From Chloroflexota bacterium (GTDB lineage: Bacteria > Chloroflexota > Limnocylindria > P2-11E): a stretch of DNA of 6,061 nucleotides. A program made the translations under genes and the position numbers. The notes below the pieces were generated by a model. It worked only from the letters and a program-made list of their open reading frames with translations. It was not told the origin of the DNA and ran no database searches. The first letter of the stretch is position 1, and the number at the start of each line of letters is the position of its first letter. The stretch spans positions 1 through 6,061 of the forward strand of contig VGPA01000082.1 of NCBI GenBank assembly GCA_016875665.1, given 5' to 3'. Shown here in pieces: positions 1 to 5,742 of this stretch.

Positions 1-419
1 GCGACGGCGCCGACGCTGAACAGGGCGCTGACGTCTTCGTCCTCGAACGACCGGCCGAGGCGCCACACGCGCAGCGCGCCGAGGAGGATCACCAGCTCCA
101 CCACCGCCGTGGCGGCATGGATGATCACCGACTCGATCGGCTTGGGCCCGAGCAGGAACGCGGTCACCGGCCGCTCCACCAGGAAGAAGCCGGAGAGGCC
201 GACGCGTGCGAGCAGGGTCCGCTCGCTGCCTCTCGCAACGAGCAGCGCGACCAGCAGGTTGACCACGGCGAACAGGTACGAGGTCCAGCCCAGTCCGTGG
301 TAGACGTCGTTCAGCCACGCGTCGCCGCCCGGACGCACGCCGTCCACCACGCCGTCCAGGACGAGGAGCACGGTGGCGAGCACCATCAGCAGCGCCACCG
401 GGCGCAACGCGCCTGCCAC
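1..419 (-). CDS. Multi-pass membrane protein of unknown function (C-terminus outside window)
   Basis: An open frame starts at a GTG whose first G is the last base of the upstream PHP gene's TAG stop (TAGTG). It runs uninterrupted for 139 codons off the left edge, so the C-terminus is missing. The product is strongly hydrophobic, with likely membrane segments at about residues 8-28, 45-62, 71-90 and 98-117. Arginine-rich turns lie between them (RGSERTLLAR at 63-72, RVWRLGR at 117-123). An acidic stretch, SFEDEDVS, at 124-131 follows the fourth segment. No family motif is recognisable to me. The one-base stop/start overlap implies translational coupling to the PHP gene, so it is probably the fourth gene of the rny operon. 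The function is unknown. That the frame is coding is well supported by its openness, amphipathic layout and coupling. Confidence 0.75.
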   Translation of the reverse strand, partial: MAGALRPVALLMVLATVLLVLDGVVDGVRPGGDAWLNDVYHGLGWTSYLFAVVNLLVALLVARGSERTLLARVGLSGFFLVERPVTAFLLGPKPIESVIIHAATAVVELVILLGALRVWRLGRSFEDEDVSALFSVGAV

Positions 420-1270
420 TAGCGAGGACCTGCCACTTGCGGGGGATGGTACGCGCGGCGCGCTTCCAGTGCGCCGATCGTCTCGGGCGGCACGAACACC
501 CCGCCGAGCGGCGCGCCGTGCTCCCCCCGCCCGTGGTGATCGCTGCCTCCCGTGGGGACGAGATCGAACCGCCGCGCGAGCGCGAGGCAGGCGGCGGTCA
601 TCGCCGGGGTGTGCTCGCCGTAGTAGCACTCGATGCCGGCGAGCCCGCTCGCGGCGAGCTCAGGTACGAGAGCGTCGAGATCGCGCGCGGTGAACGGATG
701 CGCGAGCGAGGGCACGCCGCCGTGTTCCCGCACGAGTCGCACGGCTTCGACCGGAGTCAGGCCGACACGCGCGACGTAGCCCGGCGCGTCCTTGGCGATC
801 AGCGTCTCGAACGCGGCGTCGTATGACCGAACGTGTCCCGCCTCGAAGAGGGCTTGCGCGAGGTGCGGCCGGCCAAGCGATCCGCCCTGCGCGATCGCGA
901 CCACGCGCTCGAGTGGGACCGGATACCCGAGCCGGCGCAGGTTCTCCACCATCAGCTCGATCCGCCGACCGCGGTTCTCCCGCAGCCAGCGGAGACGCTC
1001 CTCCAGCGCGGCGTCGGCCGGATCCAGGAAATAGCCCAGCACGTGCACGTCGCCCCATGCGGACTCGGTGTTCAGCTCGGTGGCCGCGATGATCCTCACC
1101 CCGGCGGCGCCCCCCGCCTCGCTCGCCTCCGCGATGCCGGCCAGGGTGTCGTGGTCCGCGAGCGCGAGCACGCACACGCCCCGAGCGGCGGCCGAGCGCA
1201 CGACTTCCGCCGCCGGCTGCGCGCCGTCCGAGCGCAGCGAATGCGTATGCAGATCGATCGTGTAGCCCAC
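419..1270 (-). CDS. PHP-domain metal-dependent phosphoesterase, YciV/RNase AM-like
   Basis: A 283-residue protein of the PHP superfamily, which binds a multinuclear metal centre and hydrolyses phosphoesters. Visible metal-ligand motifs are DLHTHS at 6-11 (H8, H10), D15, DHD at 39-41, E65 and H76 in a VHVLGY stretch, GRPHLA at 133-138, LAHP at 189-192 and GGSDHHG at 241-247. The order and spacing match the YciV/TrpH branch. Known members include E. coli RNase AM, a 5'-3' exoribonuclease that trims rRNA 5' ends, and a Chromobacterium enzyme acting on 3',5'-bisphosphate nucleotides. I chose the GTG at 1270 because it puts the HTH motif at the usual N-terminal position, 4 bases after the preceding stop. 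A TTG at 1300 would overlap the upstream gene. It is co-oriented with the YmdB-like gene and rny, which supports a role in RNA or nucleotide turnover, though the actual substrate is inferred. Confidence 0.9.
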   Translation of the reverse strand: MGYTIDLHTHSLRSDGAQPAAEVVRSAAARGVCVLALADHDTLAGIAEASEAGGAAGVRIIAATELNTESAWGDVHVLGYFLDPADAALEERLRWLRENRGRRIELMVENLRRLGYPVPLERVVAIAQGGSLGRPHLAQALFEAGHVRSYDAAFETLIAKDAPGYVARVGLTPVEAVRLVREHGGVPSLAHPFTARDLDALVPELAASGLAGIECYYGEHTPAMTAACLALARRFDLVPTGGSDHHGRGEHGAPLGGVFVPPETIGALEARRAYHPPQVAGPR

Positions 1271-1274
1271 CTCG

Positions 1275-2051
1275 CTAAGCGGGCCCCAGCAGCCGGTCAA
1301 CCCGCTCGATCGAGCGGGCCCTGCCGGTGCGCTCGTCGACGTCGATCAGCACGCTGTTGAAGACGACTGGTCCGGACGCCACCTCGAAGCGGCGCGGGAG
1401 CTGGTCCCGGAACTTGCCGACGATGATCGACGGATCGATCCCGAGCACCGAGTCGCGCGGACCGACCATGCCGGTGTCGGCGACGAGCGCCGTGCCTTGC
1501 GGGAGCACGCGCGCGTCCGCGGTGGGAACGTGCGTGTGCGTGCCGAGGACCGCGGAGACGCGCCCGTCGAGATGCCAGCCCATCGCGATCTTTTCGCTCG
1601 TCGCTTCGGCGTGCCAGTCCAAGAGGCGGACGCGCGGGAGGGCGGCGCCCTGCTCCTCGAGGAGCCGGTCCACGGCGCGGAACGGATCGTCCGCCGGCGC
1701 CATGAACACGCGCCCGATGGCGTTCACCACCAGGACGCCGCCGGTCACGATCCACCCTCGCCCCGGCTGCTCCGGCGGCATGTTCAGTGGGCGCAGGACG
1801 AAGCCGAGGGACTCGATCTCGCCAATGAACCGGCGCTGGTCCCACACATGGTTGCCGGTCGTGACCACGTCGGCGCCGGCGTCCCGCAGCTCCTGCGCGA
1901 TGTCGGCGGTGAGGCCGAAGCCGCCGGCGGCGTTCTCGCCGTTCACCACCGCGAAGTCGACCGCCAGCTCGCGCCGCAATGCCGGCAGCAGCTCGCCCAC
2001 CGCGTCGCGCCCGGGCCGGCCGACGACGTCACCGACCATCAGGATGCGCAC
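1275..2051 (-). CDS. ymdB: YmdB-family (TIGR00282) metallophosphoesterase, cyclic-nucleotide phosphodiesterase
   Basis: A 258-residue protein of normal length for the YmdB family, calcineurin-like dinuclear-metal phosphodiesterases. Bacillus YmdB hydrolyses cyclic nucleotides, affects biofilm and motility programmes, and is encoded next to RNase Y. The full ligand set is visible: GD at 7-8, NGENAAGG at 37-44 (E39, N40), TGNHVWD at 65-71 (N67, H68), WHAEATSEK at 146-154 (H147), GTHTHVPTAD at 170-179 (H172, H174) and DTGMVGPRDSVLG at 192-204. The start is the GTG at 2051, which gives the family-typical MRILMVGDVVG. An ATG four codons in would remove the first strand. The gene lies 12 bases after the rny stop, with a short G-run as the only ribosome binding signal, so translation is probably coupled. 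Substrate assignment rests on family knowledge. Confidence 0.95.
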   Translation of the reverse strand: MRILMVGDVVGRPGRDAVGELLPALRRELAVDFAVVNGENAAGGFGLTADIAQELRDAGADVVTTGNHVWDQRRFIGEIESLGFVLRPLNMPPEQPGRGWIVTGGVLVVNAIGRVFMAPADDPFRAVDRLLEEQGAALPRVRLLDWHAEATSEKIAMGWHLDGRVSAVLGTHTHVPTADARVLPQGTALVADTGMVGPRDSVLGIDPSIIVGKFRDQLPRRFEVASGPVVFNSVLIDVDERTGRARSIERVDRLLGPA

Positions 2052-2063
2052 TAGCGCCCCCGG

Positions 2064-3596
2064 CTACTTCGCGTAGTCGACGGCCCGGGTCTCCCGGATG
2101 ATCGTGATCTTGATCTGGCCCGGGTACTGGAGCGTCTCCTGGATCTTCTGGGCCATGTCGCGTGCGAGGCGCGCCGCGGAGAGGTCGTCGATCTCGTTCG
2201 GCTTCACCATGACCCGGACCTCGCGGCCGGCCTGGATGGCGAACGACTTCTCGACGCCGGGGAACGAGTTGGCGACGCCTTCGAGCTCCTGGAGGCGCTG
2301 GATGTAGTTCGACACGACCTCGCTGCGCGCGCCCGGGCGCGCAGCGCTGATCGCGTCGGCAGCCGAAATGAGCGTGCCGACCATCGTCACCGGCTCCACG
2401 TCGCCGTGGTGGCCCACGACGCCGTCGATCACCGCCTGCGGGAAGCCGTAACGGCGGAGCAGGTCGCCGCCGATGATCGTGTGCGGCCCCTCGACCTCGT
2501 GGTCGATCGCCTTGCCGATGTCGTGCAGCAGACCGGCCTGCTTCATCGTCTTCACGTCGTAGCCGATCTCGGCCGCGAGCATGCCGGCGACGTGGCCGAC
2601 CTCGATGCAGTGCCGAAGCACGTTCTGCCCGTACGAGGTGCGGAACTGGAGCCGGCCGAGCAGCCGGACCAGGTCGGAGTGGATGCCGCCGATGCCGACC
2701 TCGTAGATCGCCGCCTCCCCCGCCTCCTTGACCGTCTGATCGATCTCCGTGCGCGCCTTCGCGACCGAGTCCTCGATGCGGGCGGGATGGATGCGGCCGT
2801 CCACGAGCAGGCGTTCGAGCGCGCGCTTGGCGACCTGCCGGCGGATCGGGTCGAAGCCCGACACGACCACCGCCTCCGGGGTGTCGTCGATGATCACGTC
2901 GACGCCCGTGAGCGTTTCGAGCGTGCGGATGTTGCGGCCTTCGCGGCCGATGATCCGGCCCTTCATGTCGTCGCTGGGCAGCGGTACCAGCGTGACCGTG
3001 TGCTCGGCGGTGTGCTCCGCCGCGTACCGCGAAAGCGCCATCGTGATCAGGTCGCGCGCTTTCGCGTCGGAGTGCTCCCTGGCCTCAGCCTCGAGGTCGC
3101 GCACCTTGCGGTTGGTGATGTCGCGCATCTCGACTTCGACGCGGTCGAGCAGCTGCGTGCGCGCCTCGTCCTGGGTGAGCGCGGCGACGCGGGCCAGCTC
3201 GACCCGCTGCTCCTCCTGGAGCAGCATGGTCTTGGCGCGCTCCTCCTCGAGGGTCGCCTCCCGCTGGCCGAGACGGCGGTCCCGCTCCTCGACCTGGGCG
3301 ATCTTGGCGTCGAGCTGCTCGTCCTTCTTGTCGAGCCTGGTCTCGTAGCGCTGGAGCTCCGAGCGGCGCTCGCGATTCTCGGTTTCGGCCTGCTTCGCGA
3401 CCTTGAGGGCTTCGTCCTTGGCTTCGAGGATGATTTCTTTTTGGCGGGCCGTGGCCTCGGCAACGAGCCGGTCGGCGTTGGCGCGGGCTGCACTCTCCGA
3501 AGCGAGCGAAATCGAGCGCCGGAGGAGCACCGCCACGCCGAAACCGACAAGGCCCGCGACGAGGGCGACGACGCCCACGACGAGGAGGTCGGACAT
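2064..3596 (-). CDS. rny: Ribonuclease Y, membrane-anchored endoribonuclease
   Basis: RNase Y begins bulk mRNA decay by internal cleavage and acts at the inner face of the cytoplasmic membrane. The 510-residue product has the full family layout: an N-terminal membrane segment (about 4-25), a long charged coiled coil (about 30-185), a KH RNA-binding domain with the GRIIGREGRN loop at 213-222, and an HD phosphohydrolase domain (H329, then LLHDIGKA with H358/D359, and D413 in SAADAIS). The C-terminus, IKITIIRETRAVDYAK, is highly typical. I start at the ATG at 3596 (MSDLLVVG) because AAGGA sits 7 bases upstream and this gives the standard length. An in-frame ATG at 3638 adds 14 polar residues, lacks a ribosome binding site and falls inside a predicted hairpin. 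It heads a tight cluster with the YmdB-like, PHP and membrane-protein genes. Confidence 0.98.
   Translation of the reverse strand: MSDLLVVGVVALVAGLVGFGVAVLLRRSISLASESAARANADRLVAEATARQKEIILEAKDEALKVAKQAETENRERRSELQRYETRLDKKDEQLDAKIAQVEERDRRLGQREATLEEERAKTMLLQEEQRVELARVAALTQDEARTQLLDRVEVEMRDITNRKVRDLEAEAREHSDAKARDLITMALSRYAAEHTAEHTVTLVPLPSDDMKGRIIGREGRNIRTLETLTGVDVIIDDTPEAVVVSGFDPIRRQVAKRALERLLVDGRIHPARIEDSVAKARTEIDQTVKEAGEAAIYEVGIGGIHSDLVRLLGRLQFRTSYGQNVLRHCIEVGHVAGMLAAEIGYDVKTMKQAGLLHDIGKAIDHEVEGPHTIIGGDLLRRYGFPQAVIDGVVGHHGDVEPVTMVGTLISAADAISAARPGARSEVVSNYIQRLQELEGVANSFPGVEKSFAIQAGREVRVMVKPNEIDDLSAARLARDMAQKIQETLQYPGQIKITIIRETRAVDYAK
2321..2346. repeat. Perfect 10-bp inverted repeat inside rny
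   Basis: CGCTGCGCGC at 2321-2330 and GCGCGCAGCG at 2337-2346 are perfect inverted arms around a 6-base GCCCGG spacer. They lie in the HD-domain part of rny, encoding the ISAARPGARSE stretch around residues 416-426. This protein segment is well conserved in RNase Y, so the repeat may simply follow from Ala/Arg codons in a GC-rich genome. A stable mRNA hairpin is nonetheless possible. Confidence 0.5.
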
Positions 3597-3603
3597 GCGG
3601 GAT

Positions 3604-3608
3604 TCCTT
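3604..3608 (-). promoter_or_regulatory. Ribosome binding site of rny, decides the start
   Basis: On the minus strand AAGGA (within GGAAAGGAAT) lies 7 bases before the ATG at 3596. The upstream in-frame ATG at 3638 has no comparable signal. This selects the 510-residue form of RNase Y. Confidence 0.75.
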
Positions 3609-3617
3609 TCCGTGCCG

Positions 3618-3665
3618 CGGTATCCGACGGTTGCCCATCGGACGTGATCACATGTTCGGTATCCG
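3618..3665. repeat. Two direct copies of near-palindrome CGGTATCCG between rny and the dehydratase gene
   Basis: CGGTATCCG occurs at 3618-3626 and again, identically, at 3657-3665, 39 bases start to start. Each copy is a near-palindrome (CGG, TAT, CCG). Between them lies an 8-base perfect palindrome, GTGATCAC, at 3644-3651. All lie in the 84-base divergent region between the rny and dehydratase starts, which is where an operator would be placed. The identity is certain. Any binding function is inference. Confidence 0.45.
3623..3642 (-). promoter_or_regulatory. Predicted GNRA-tetraloop hairpin in the rny 5' leader
   Basis: Read on the rny transcript strand, arms UCCGAUGG and CCGUCGGA form an 8-bp stem closed by a GCAA loop, which is a GNRA tetraloop. 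One pair is a U-G wobble. On the plus strand the same position is an unpaired C/A mismatch and the loop is UUGC, so the structure is better as RNA from the rny side. It ends 14 bases before the rny ribosome binding site. It could stabilise the leader or serve in control of rny, but no role is shown by sequence alone. Confidence 0.5.
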
Positions 3666-3667
3666 CG

Positions 3668-3676
3668 AGGATAGCA
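3668..3676 (-). promoter_or_regulatory. Weak candidate extended -10 promoter element for rny
   Basis: TGCTATCCT on the minus strand resembles an extended -10 (TGnTATAAT) with 4 of 6 hexamer matches. It would start transcription near 3661, upstream of the leader hairpin. No good -35 hexamer is seen at the proper distance, so this is tentative. rny may also be reached by read-through from recX. Confidence 0.2.
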
Positions 3677-3680
3677 CCGC

Positions 3681-3992
3681 ATGCGAGAAGTGACCCGTCC
3701 CGACGAGGCGCCCCTGTCGGACTTCGAGATCGCCGCACGCCTTGCCGCGGTCCCGGAGTGGCAGCGGCACGGCGGCACGATGGAGCGCACGTACCTGCGG
3801 CGGGGATTCACCGACGCGGTGGTGCTGATCTCGCGCATCGCGGCCCTGGCGGAGGCGCGGGACCACCACCCCGATCTCCACCTCGAGCGGTACCGGCGTC
3901 TCCGGGTGGCGCTCACCACGCATGCCTGCGGCGGGCTCTCGGCCGCGGACTTCGACCTCGCCCGCGCGATCGACGAGGCGGCGCTCCCCTAG
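3681..3992 (+). CDS. phhB: 4a-hydroxytetrahydrobiopterin dehydratase (pterin-4a-carbinolamine dehydratase)
   Basis: A 103-residue single-domain protein, the usual length for the PCD/DCoH family. The enzyme dehydrates 4a-hydroxytetrahydropterin, recycling the pterin cofactor after aromatic amino acid hydroxylation. Some bacterial members are thought to act elsewhere in pterin or molybdopterin metabolism. The signature region is intact: DHHPDL at 61-66 (H62, H63, P64), then VALTTHACGGLSAADFDLARAID at 76-98 in substance, with H81 and D90 at the expected catalytic positions. GAGGA at 3667-3671 lies 9 bases before the ATG. It is the only complete plus-strand gene here, divergent from rny, and its TAG overlaps the recX stop in antisense. 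No hydroxylase gene is in the window, so the physiological partner is unknown. Confidence 0.93.
   Translation: MREVTRPDEAPLSDFEIAARLAAVPEWQRHGGTMERTYLRRGFTDAVVLISRIAALAEARDHHPDLHLERYRRLRVALTTHACGGLSAADFDLARAIDEAALP
3989..3992. other. Shared CTAG: convergent stop codons of the dehydratase gene and recX
   Basis: The dehydratase TAG occupies 3990-3992 and the recX TAG occupies 3991-3989 on the other strand, within one CTAG. There is no intergenic space and no visible terminator, so each transcript must run into the other gene in antisense before ending. Confidence 0.9.
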
Positions 3993-4492
3993 CTCCCGGC
4001 CTCCTGGTCGTCCTCGTCGTCGGGGTGCGCGAGCACCTGCTCGATCGTCTCGTAGTCGAAGCCGCGCTGCGTGAGGAAGGCGTGGATCTTCCGCTTCCGG
4101 TCGGCGGGCTCGAGCGTCAGCCACCGCGCGAGCGGGCGGCGGATCGCGGCGCGGGCGAGCCGTACCTGGCTGTCCGGCGGCCGCTCCCCGAGCACGAGGT
4201 CGATCGTCTCCCGGGAAACACCTTTCTGCATGAGCTCGGAGACGACCGCGCGGCTCCCCTTCGGGCGGAACCGCTCGCGCTGCTCGACCCAGTACCGCGC
4301 AAAATCGGCGTCGTCGACGTAGCGCTGCGCGCGCAGCCGGTCGACGGTCTGGTCGATCACGTCCTCGGCGTGGCCCTTCGACCGCAGATGCCTGCGGATC
4401 TCCGCCACGCTCTTGGGCCGCGCCGCGAGGAACCGCACCGCCAGCTCGTAGGGATCGCCCATCGCGCGCTTGGGACTAGTTCTCTTCATCAT
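3989..4492 (-). CDS. recX: RecX, RecA modulator
   Basis: RecX binds RecA filaments and restrains or remodels them. This 167-residue protein shows the family's three-helix repeats. The first is AVRFLAARPKSVAEIRRHLRSKGHAEDVIDQTVDRL at about 18-53 in outline. A second covers YVDDADFARYWVEQR to KGSRAVVSELMQKGVSRETIDLVL (58-101), and a third is RKIHAFLTQRGFDYETIEQVL (134-154). An acidic tail, DDEDDQE, follows. The start at 4492 overlaps recA by 17 bases and has GAGGG 8 bases upstream inside recA. An ATG at 4489 is equally possible. An ATG at 4462 would avoid the overlap but has no ribosome binding site. The overlap suggests translation coupled to recA, which would keep RecX below RecA levels. Confidence 0.95.
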   Translation of the reverse strand: MMKRTSPKRAMGDPYELAVRFLAARPKSVAEIRRHLRSKGHAEDVIDQTVDRLRAQRYVDDADFARYWVEQRERFRPKGSRAVVSELMQKGVSRETIDLVLGERPPDSQVRLARAAIRRPLARWLTLEPADRKRKIHAFLTQRGFDYETIEQVLAHPDDEDDQEAGS

Positions 4493-5495
4493 CGCCGTCG
4501 CCCTCGAGGGCGGCGGCGCCGGACTTCTCTCGTACCTTCTTCTCGAGCTCGGCGGCGACGTCCGGGTGGTCGCGCAGGTACTGCTTCGCGTTCTCCCTGC
4601 CCTGACCCAGCCGCTGATCGCCGTAGTTGAGCCATGCTCCGTACTTCGACACGACGCTGGTGGCGATGCCCATGTCGATGAGCCCGCCCTCGCGCGAGAT
4701 GCCCTCCGCCGCGAGGATCTCCATCTCGGCCTGGCGGAACGGCGGCGCCACCTTGTTCTTGACGACCTTCACGCGCACACGGCGCCCGATGACCTCGGTT
4801 CCGCTCTTGATCGGCTCGATCGGACGGACGTCGAGGCGCTGCGACGCGTAGAACTTGAGCGCCTTGCCCCCGGTCGTGGTCTCCGGGTTGCCGAACATCA
4901 CGCCGATCTTCTCGCGCAGCTGATTGATGAAGATGACCGTGGTCTTGGTCTTCGCGACCGAACCGGTGAGCTTGCGGAGCGCCTGGCTCATCAGGCGGGC
5001 CTGGAGGCCCACGTGCGAGTCCCCCATCTCGCCCTCGATCTCGGCCTTCGGCACGAGCGCCGCGACCGAGTCGACGATGATGAGGTCGACCGCGCCGGAG
5101 CGAACCAGCGTGTCCACGATCTCGAGGGCCTGCTCGCCGTTGTCCGGCTGCGAGATGAGGAGCTCGTCGGTGTTCACGCCGCAGGTGCGGGCCCACGCCG
5201 CGTCGAGCGCGTGCTCGGCGTCGATGTACGCCGCCGTCCCGCCGCCGCGCTGGACCGCGCCGACCGCGTGGAGCGCGAGCGTGGTCTTTCCGGAGGCTTC
5301 CGGCCCGTAGATCTCGATCACGCGGCCGCGCGGGTACCCGCCCACGCCGAGCGCGAGGTCCAGGGCCAGCGAGCCGGATCCGATGACCTCGACCTTCTGG
5401 CCGTCGTTCGTGCCCATCTTCATGATCGAGCCCTTGCCGAAGGCTTTCTCGATCTGGAGGATCGCGGCGTCGATCGCCTTCGTCTTCTCCGTCAC
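4476..5495 (-). CDS. recA: Recombinase RecA
   Basis: RecA forms ATP-dependent filaments on single-stranded DNA, drives strand exchange and activates LexA self-cleavage. The 339-residue product is full length and intact. It has the Walker A motif GPEASGKTT at 64-72, the catalytic glutamate E94 in IDAEHALD, Walker B LIIVDSVAAL at 138-147, the L1 region GEMGDSHVGLQARLMSQALR at 155-174, INQLREKIGVMFGNPETTTGG spanning loop L2 at 190-210, KVVKNKVAPPFRQAE at 243-257, and an acidic C-terminal tail (EGDGDDEEN). There is no intein. Translation starts at a GTG, 12 bases after the stop of the preceding small gene, with AAGGG about 9 bases upstream overlapping that stop region. No canonical GAAC-N4-GTTC SOS box is seen by eye in the short gap or upstream of the small gene. 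Confidence 0.99.
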   Translation of the reverse strand: MTEKTKAIDAAILQIEKAFGKGSIMKMGTNDGQKVEVIGSGSLALDLALGVGGYPRGRVIEIYGPEASGKTTLALHAVGAVQRGGGTAAYIDAEHALDAAWARTCGVNTDELLISQPDNGEQALEIVDTLVRSGAVDLIIVDSVAALVPKAEIEGEMGDSHVGLQARLMSQALRKLTGSVAKTKTTVIFINQLREKIGVMFGNPETTTGGKALKFYASQRLDVRPIEPIKSGTEVIGRRVRVKVVKNKVAPPFRQAEMEILAAEGISREGGLIDMGIATSVVSKYGAWLNYGDQRLGQGRENAKQYLRDHPDVAAELEKKVREKSGAAALEGDGDDEEN

Positions 5496-5507
5496 GTCAT
5501 CAAGCCC

Positions 5508-5660
5508 TTACGGCCGTTCCTTGCGCTTCGGCTTCACGACCTCGAAGGTCATCGGCTCGATCGGGCGGACCGTCGCCTGCCGCTTGGCCTCTTTGGCCAG
5601 CTGCTCTTTGGACTTCTTCTTCTGGTTCTTGGTGCCGCCGTCGCCGCGTCCGCTGGGCAT
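5508..5660 (-). CDS. Small lysine/arginine-rich protein of unknown function, leader gene of recA
   Basis: A 50-residue product with 10 Lys and 5 Arg against 6 acidic residues, so it is strongly basic. It opens with a Gly-rich stretch (SGRGDGGT), then a lysine-rich probable helix (KNQKKKSKEQLAKEAKRQA at 11-29), then TVRPIEPMTFEVVKPKRKERP. There are no cysteines, membrane segment or recognisable domain. The ATG at 5660 has an excellent ribosome binding site, GGAGGT, 5 bases upstream. Longer in-frame starts would run into the divergent cobalamin adenosyltransferase gene and lack this signal. It ends 12 bases before recA and has its own candidate promoter, so it is probably the first gene of a recA-recX operon. 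Nucleic-acid or ribosome binding is a guess from charge only. Confidence 0.7.
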   Translation of the reverse strand: MPSGRGDGGTKNQKKKSKEQLAKEAKRQATVRPIEPMTFEVVKPKRKERP

Positions 5661-5665
5661 GCCCC

Positions 5666-5671
5666 ACCTCC
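5666..5671 (-). promoter_or_regulatory. Strong ribosome binding site of the 50-residue gene
   Basis: GGAGGT on the minus strand, within GGCGGAGGTGGGGC, lies 5 bases before the ATG at 5660. It is the best Shine-Dalgarno match in the window and fixes the start of the small gene. Confidence 0.8.
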
Positions 5672-5705
5672 GCCGGACGGATTGGAAGCGTCGCCGGCCG
5701 GGTCG

Positions 5706-5733
5706 AGCATACCCCGCAGGAACGGCGCGACAA
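5706..5733 (-). promoter_or_regulatory. Candidate sigma-70-type promoter for the small gene-recA-recX operon
   Basis: On the minus strand TTGTCG (5733-5728) and TATGCT (5711-5706) are separated by 16 bases, each matching 4 of 6 consensus positions. Transcription would start near 5699, giving a leader of about 39 bases before the ATG at 5660. The TATGCT stands out in otherwise GC-rich DNA. On the plus strand only a weak pair (TTGGAA at 5682, GAGCAT at 5705) is seen for the divergent gene. Confidence 0.45.
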
Positions 5734-5742
5734 TGTGCCCGC

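Noticed and set aside
1271..1300. TTG start for the PHP gene, 10 codons upstream
   Set aside because: It overlaps the YmdB-like gene by 26 bases and moves the HTH motif away from the usual N-terminal position. The GTG at 1270 fits better.
3597..3638. 14-residue N-terminal extension of RNase Y from the ATG at 3638
   Set aside because: It has no ribosome binding site, it would place polar residues before the membrane anchor, and it lies inside the predicted leader hairpin.
2406..3647. Long plus-strand open frame (413 codons) opposite rny
   Set aside because: It is the antisense shadow of the rny coiled coil and KH/HD region. The composition is Asp/Leu/Val/Arg-rich without motifs, and rny is unambiguous.
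3047..3919. Minus-strand frame of 290 codons overlapping rny and the dehydratase gene
   Set aside because: Alternative frame of rny dominated by Ser/Arg/Pro, with no ribosome binding site or domain.
3980..4010. Bidirectional terminator between the dehydratase gene and recX
   Set aside because: The stops overlap in CTAG, and no stem followed by a T-run is present on either strand nearby.
3644..4630. Plus-strand frame of 328 codons across the dehydratase gene, recX and recA
   Set aside because: Out of frame with the dehydratase and antisense to recX/recA. It is low-complexity Arg/Pro/Gly-rich sequence typical of GC-rich shadows.
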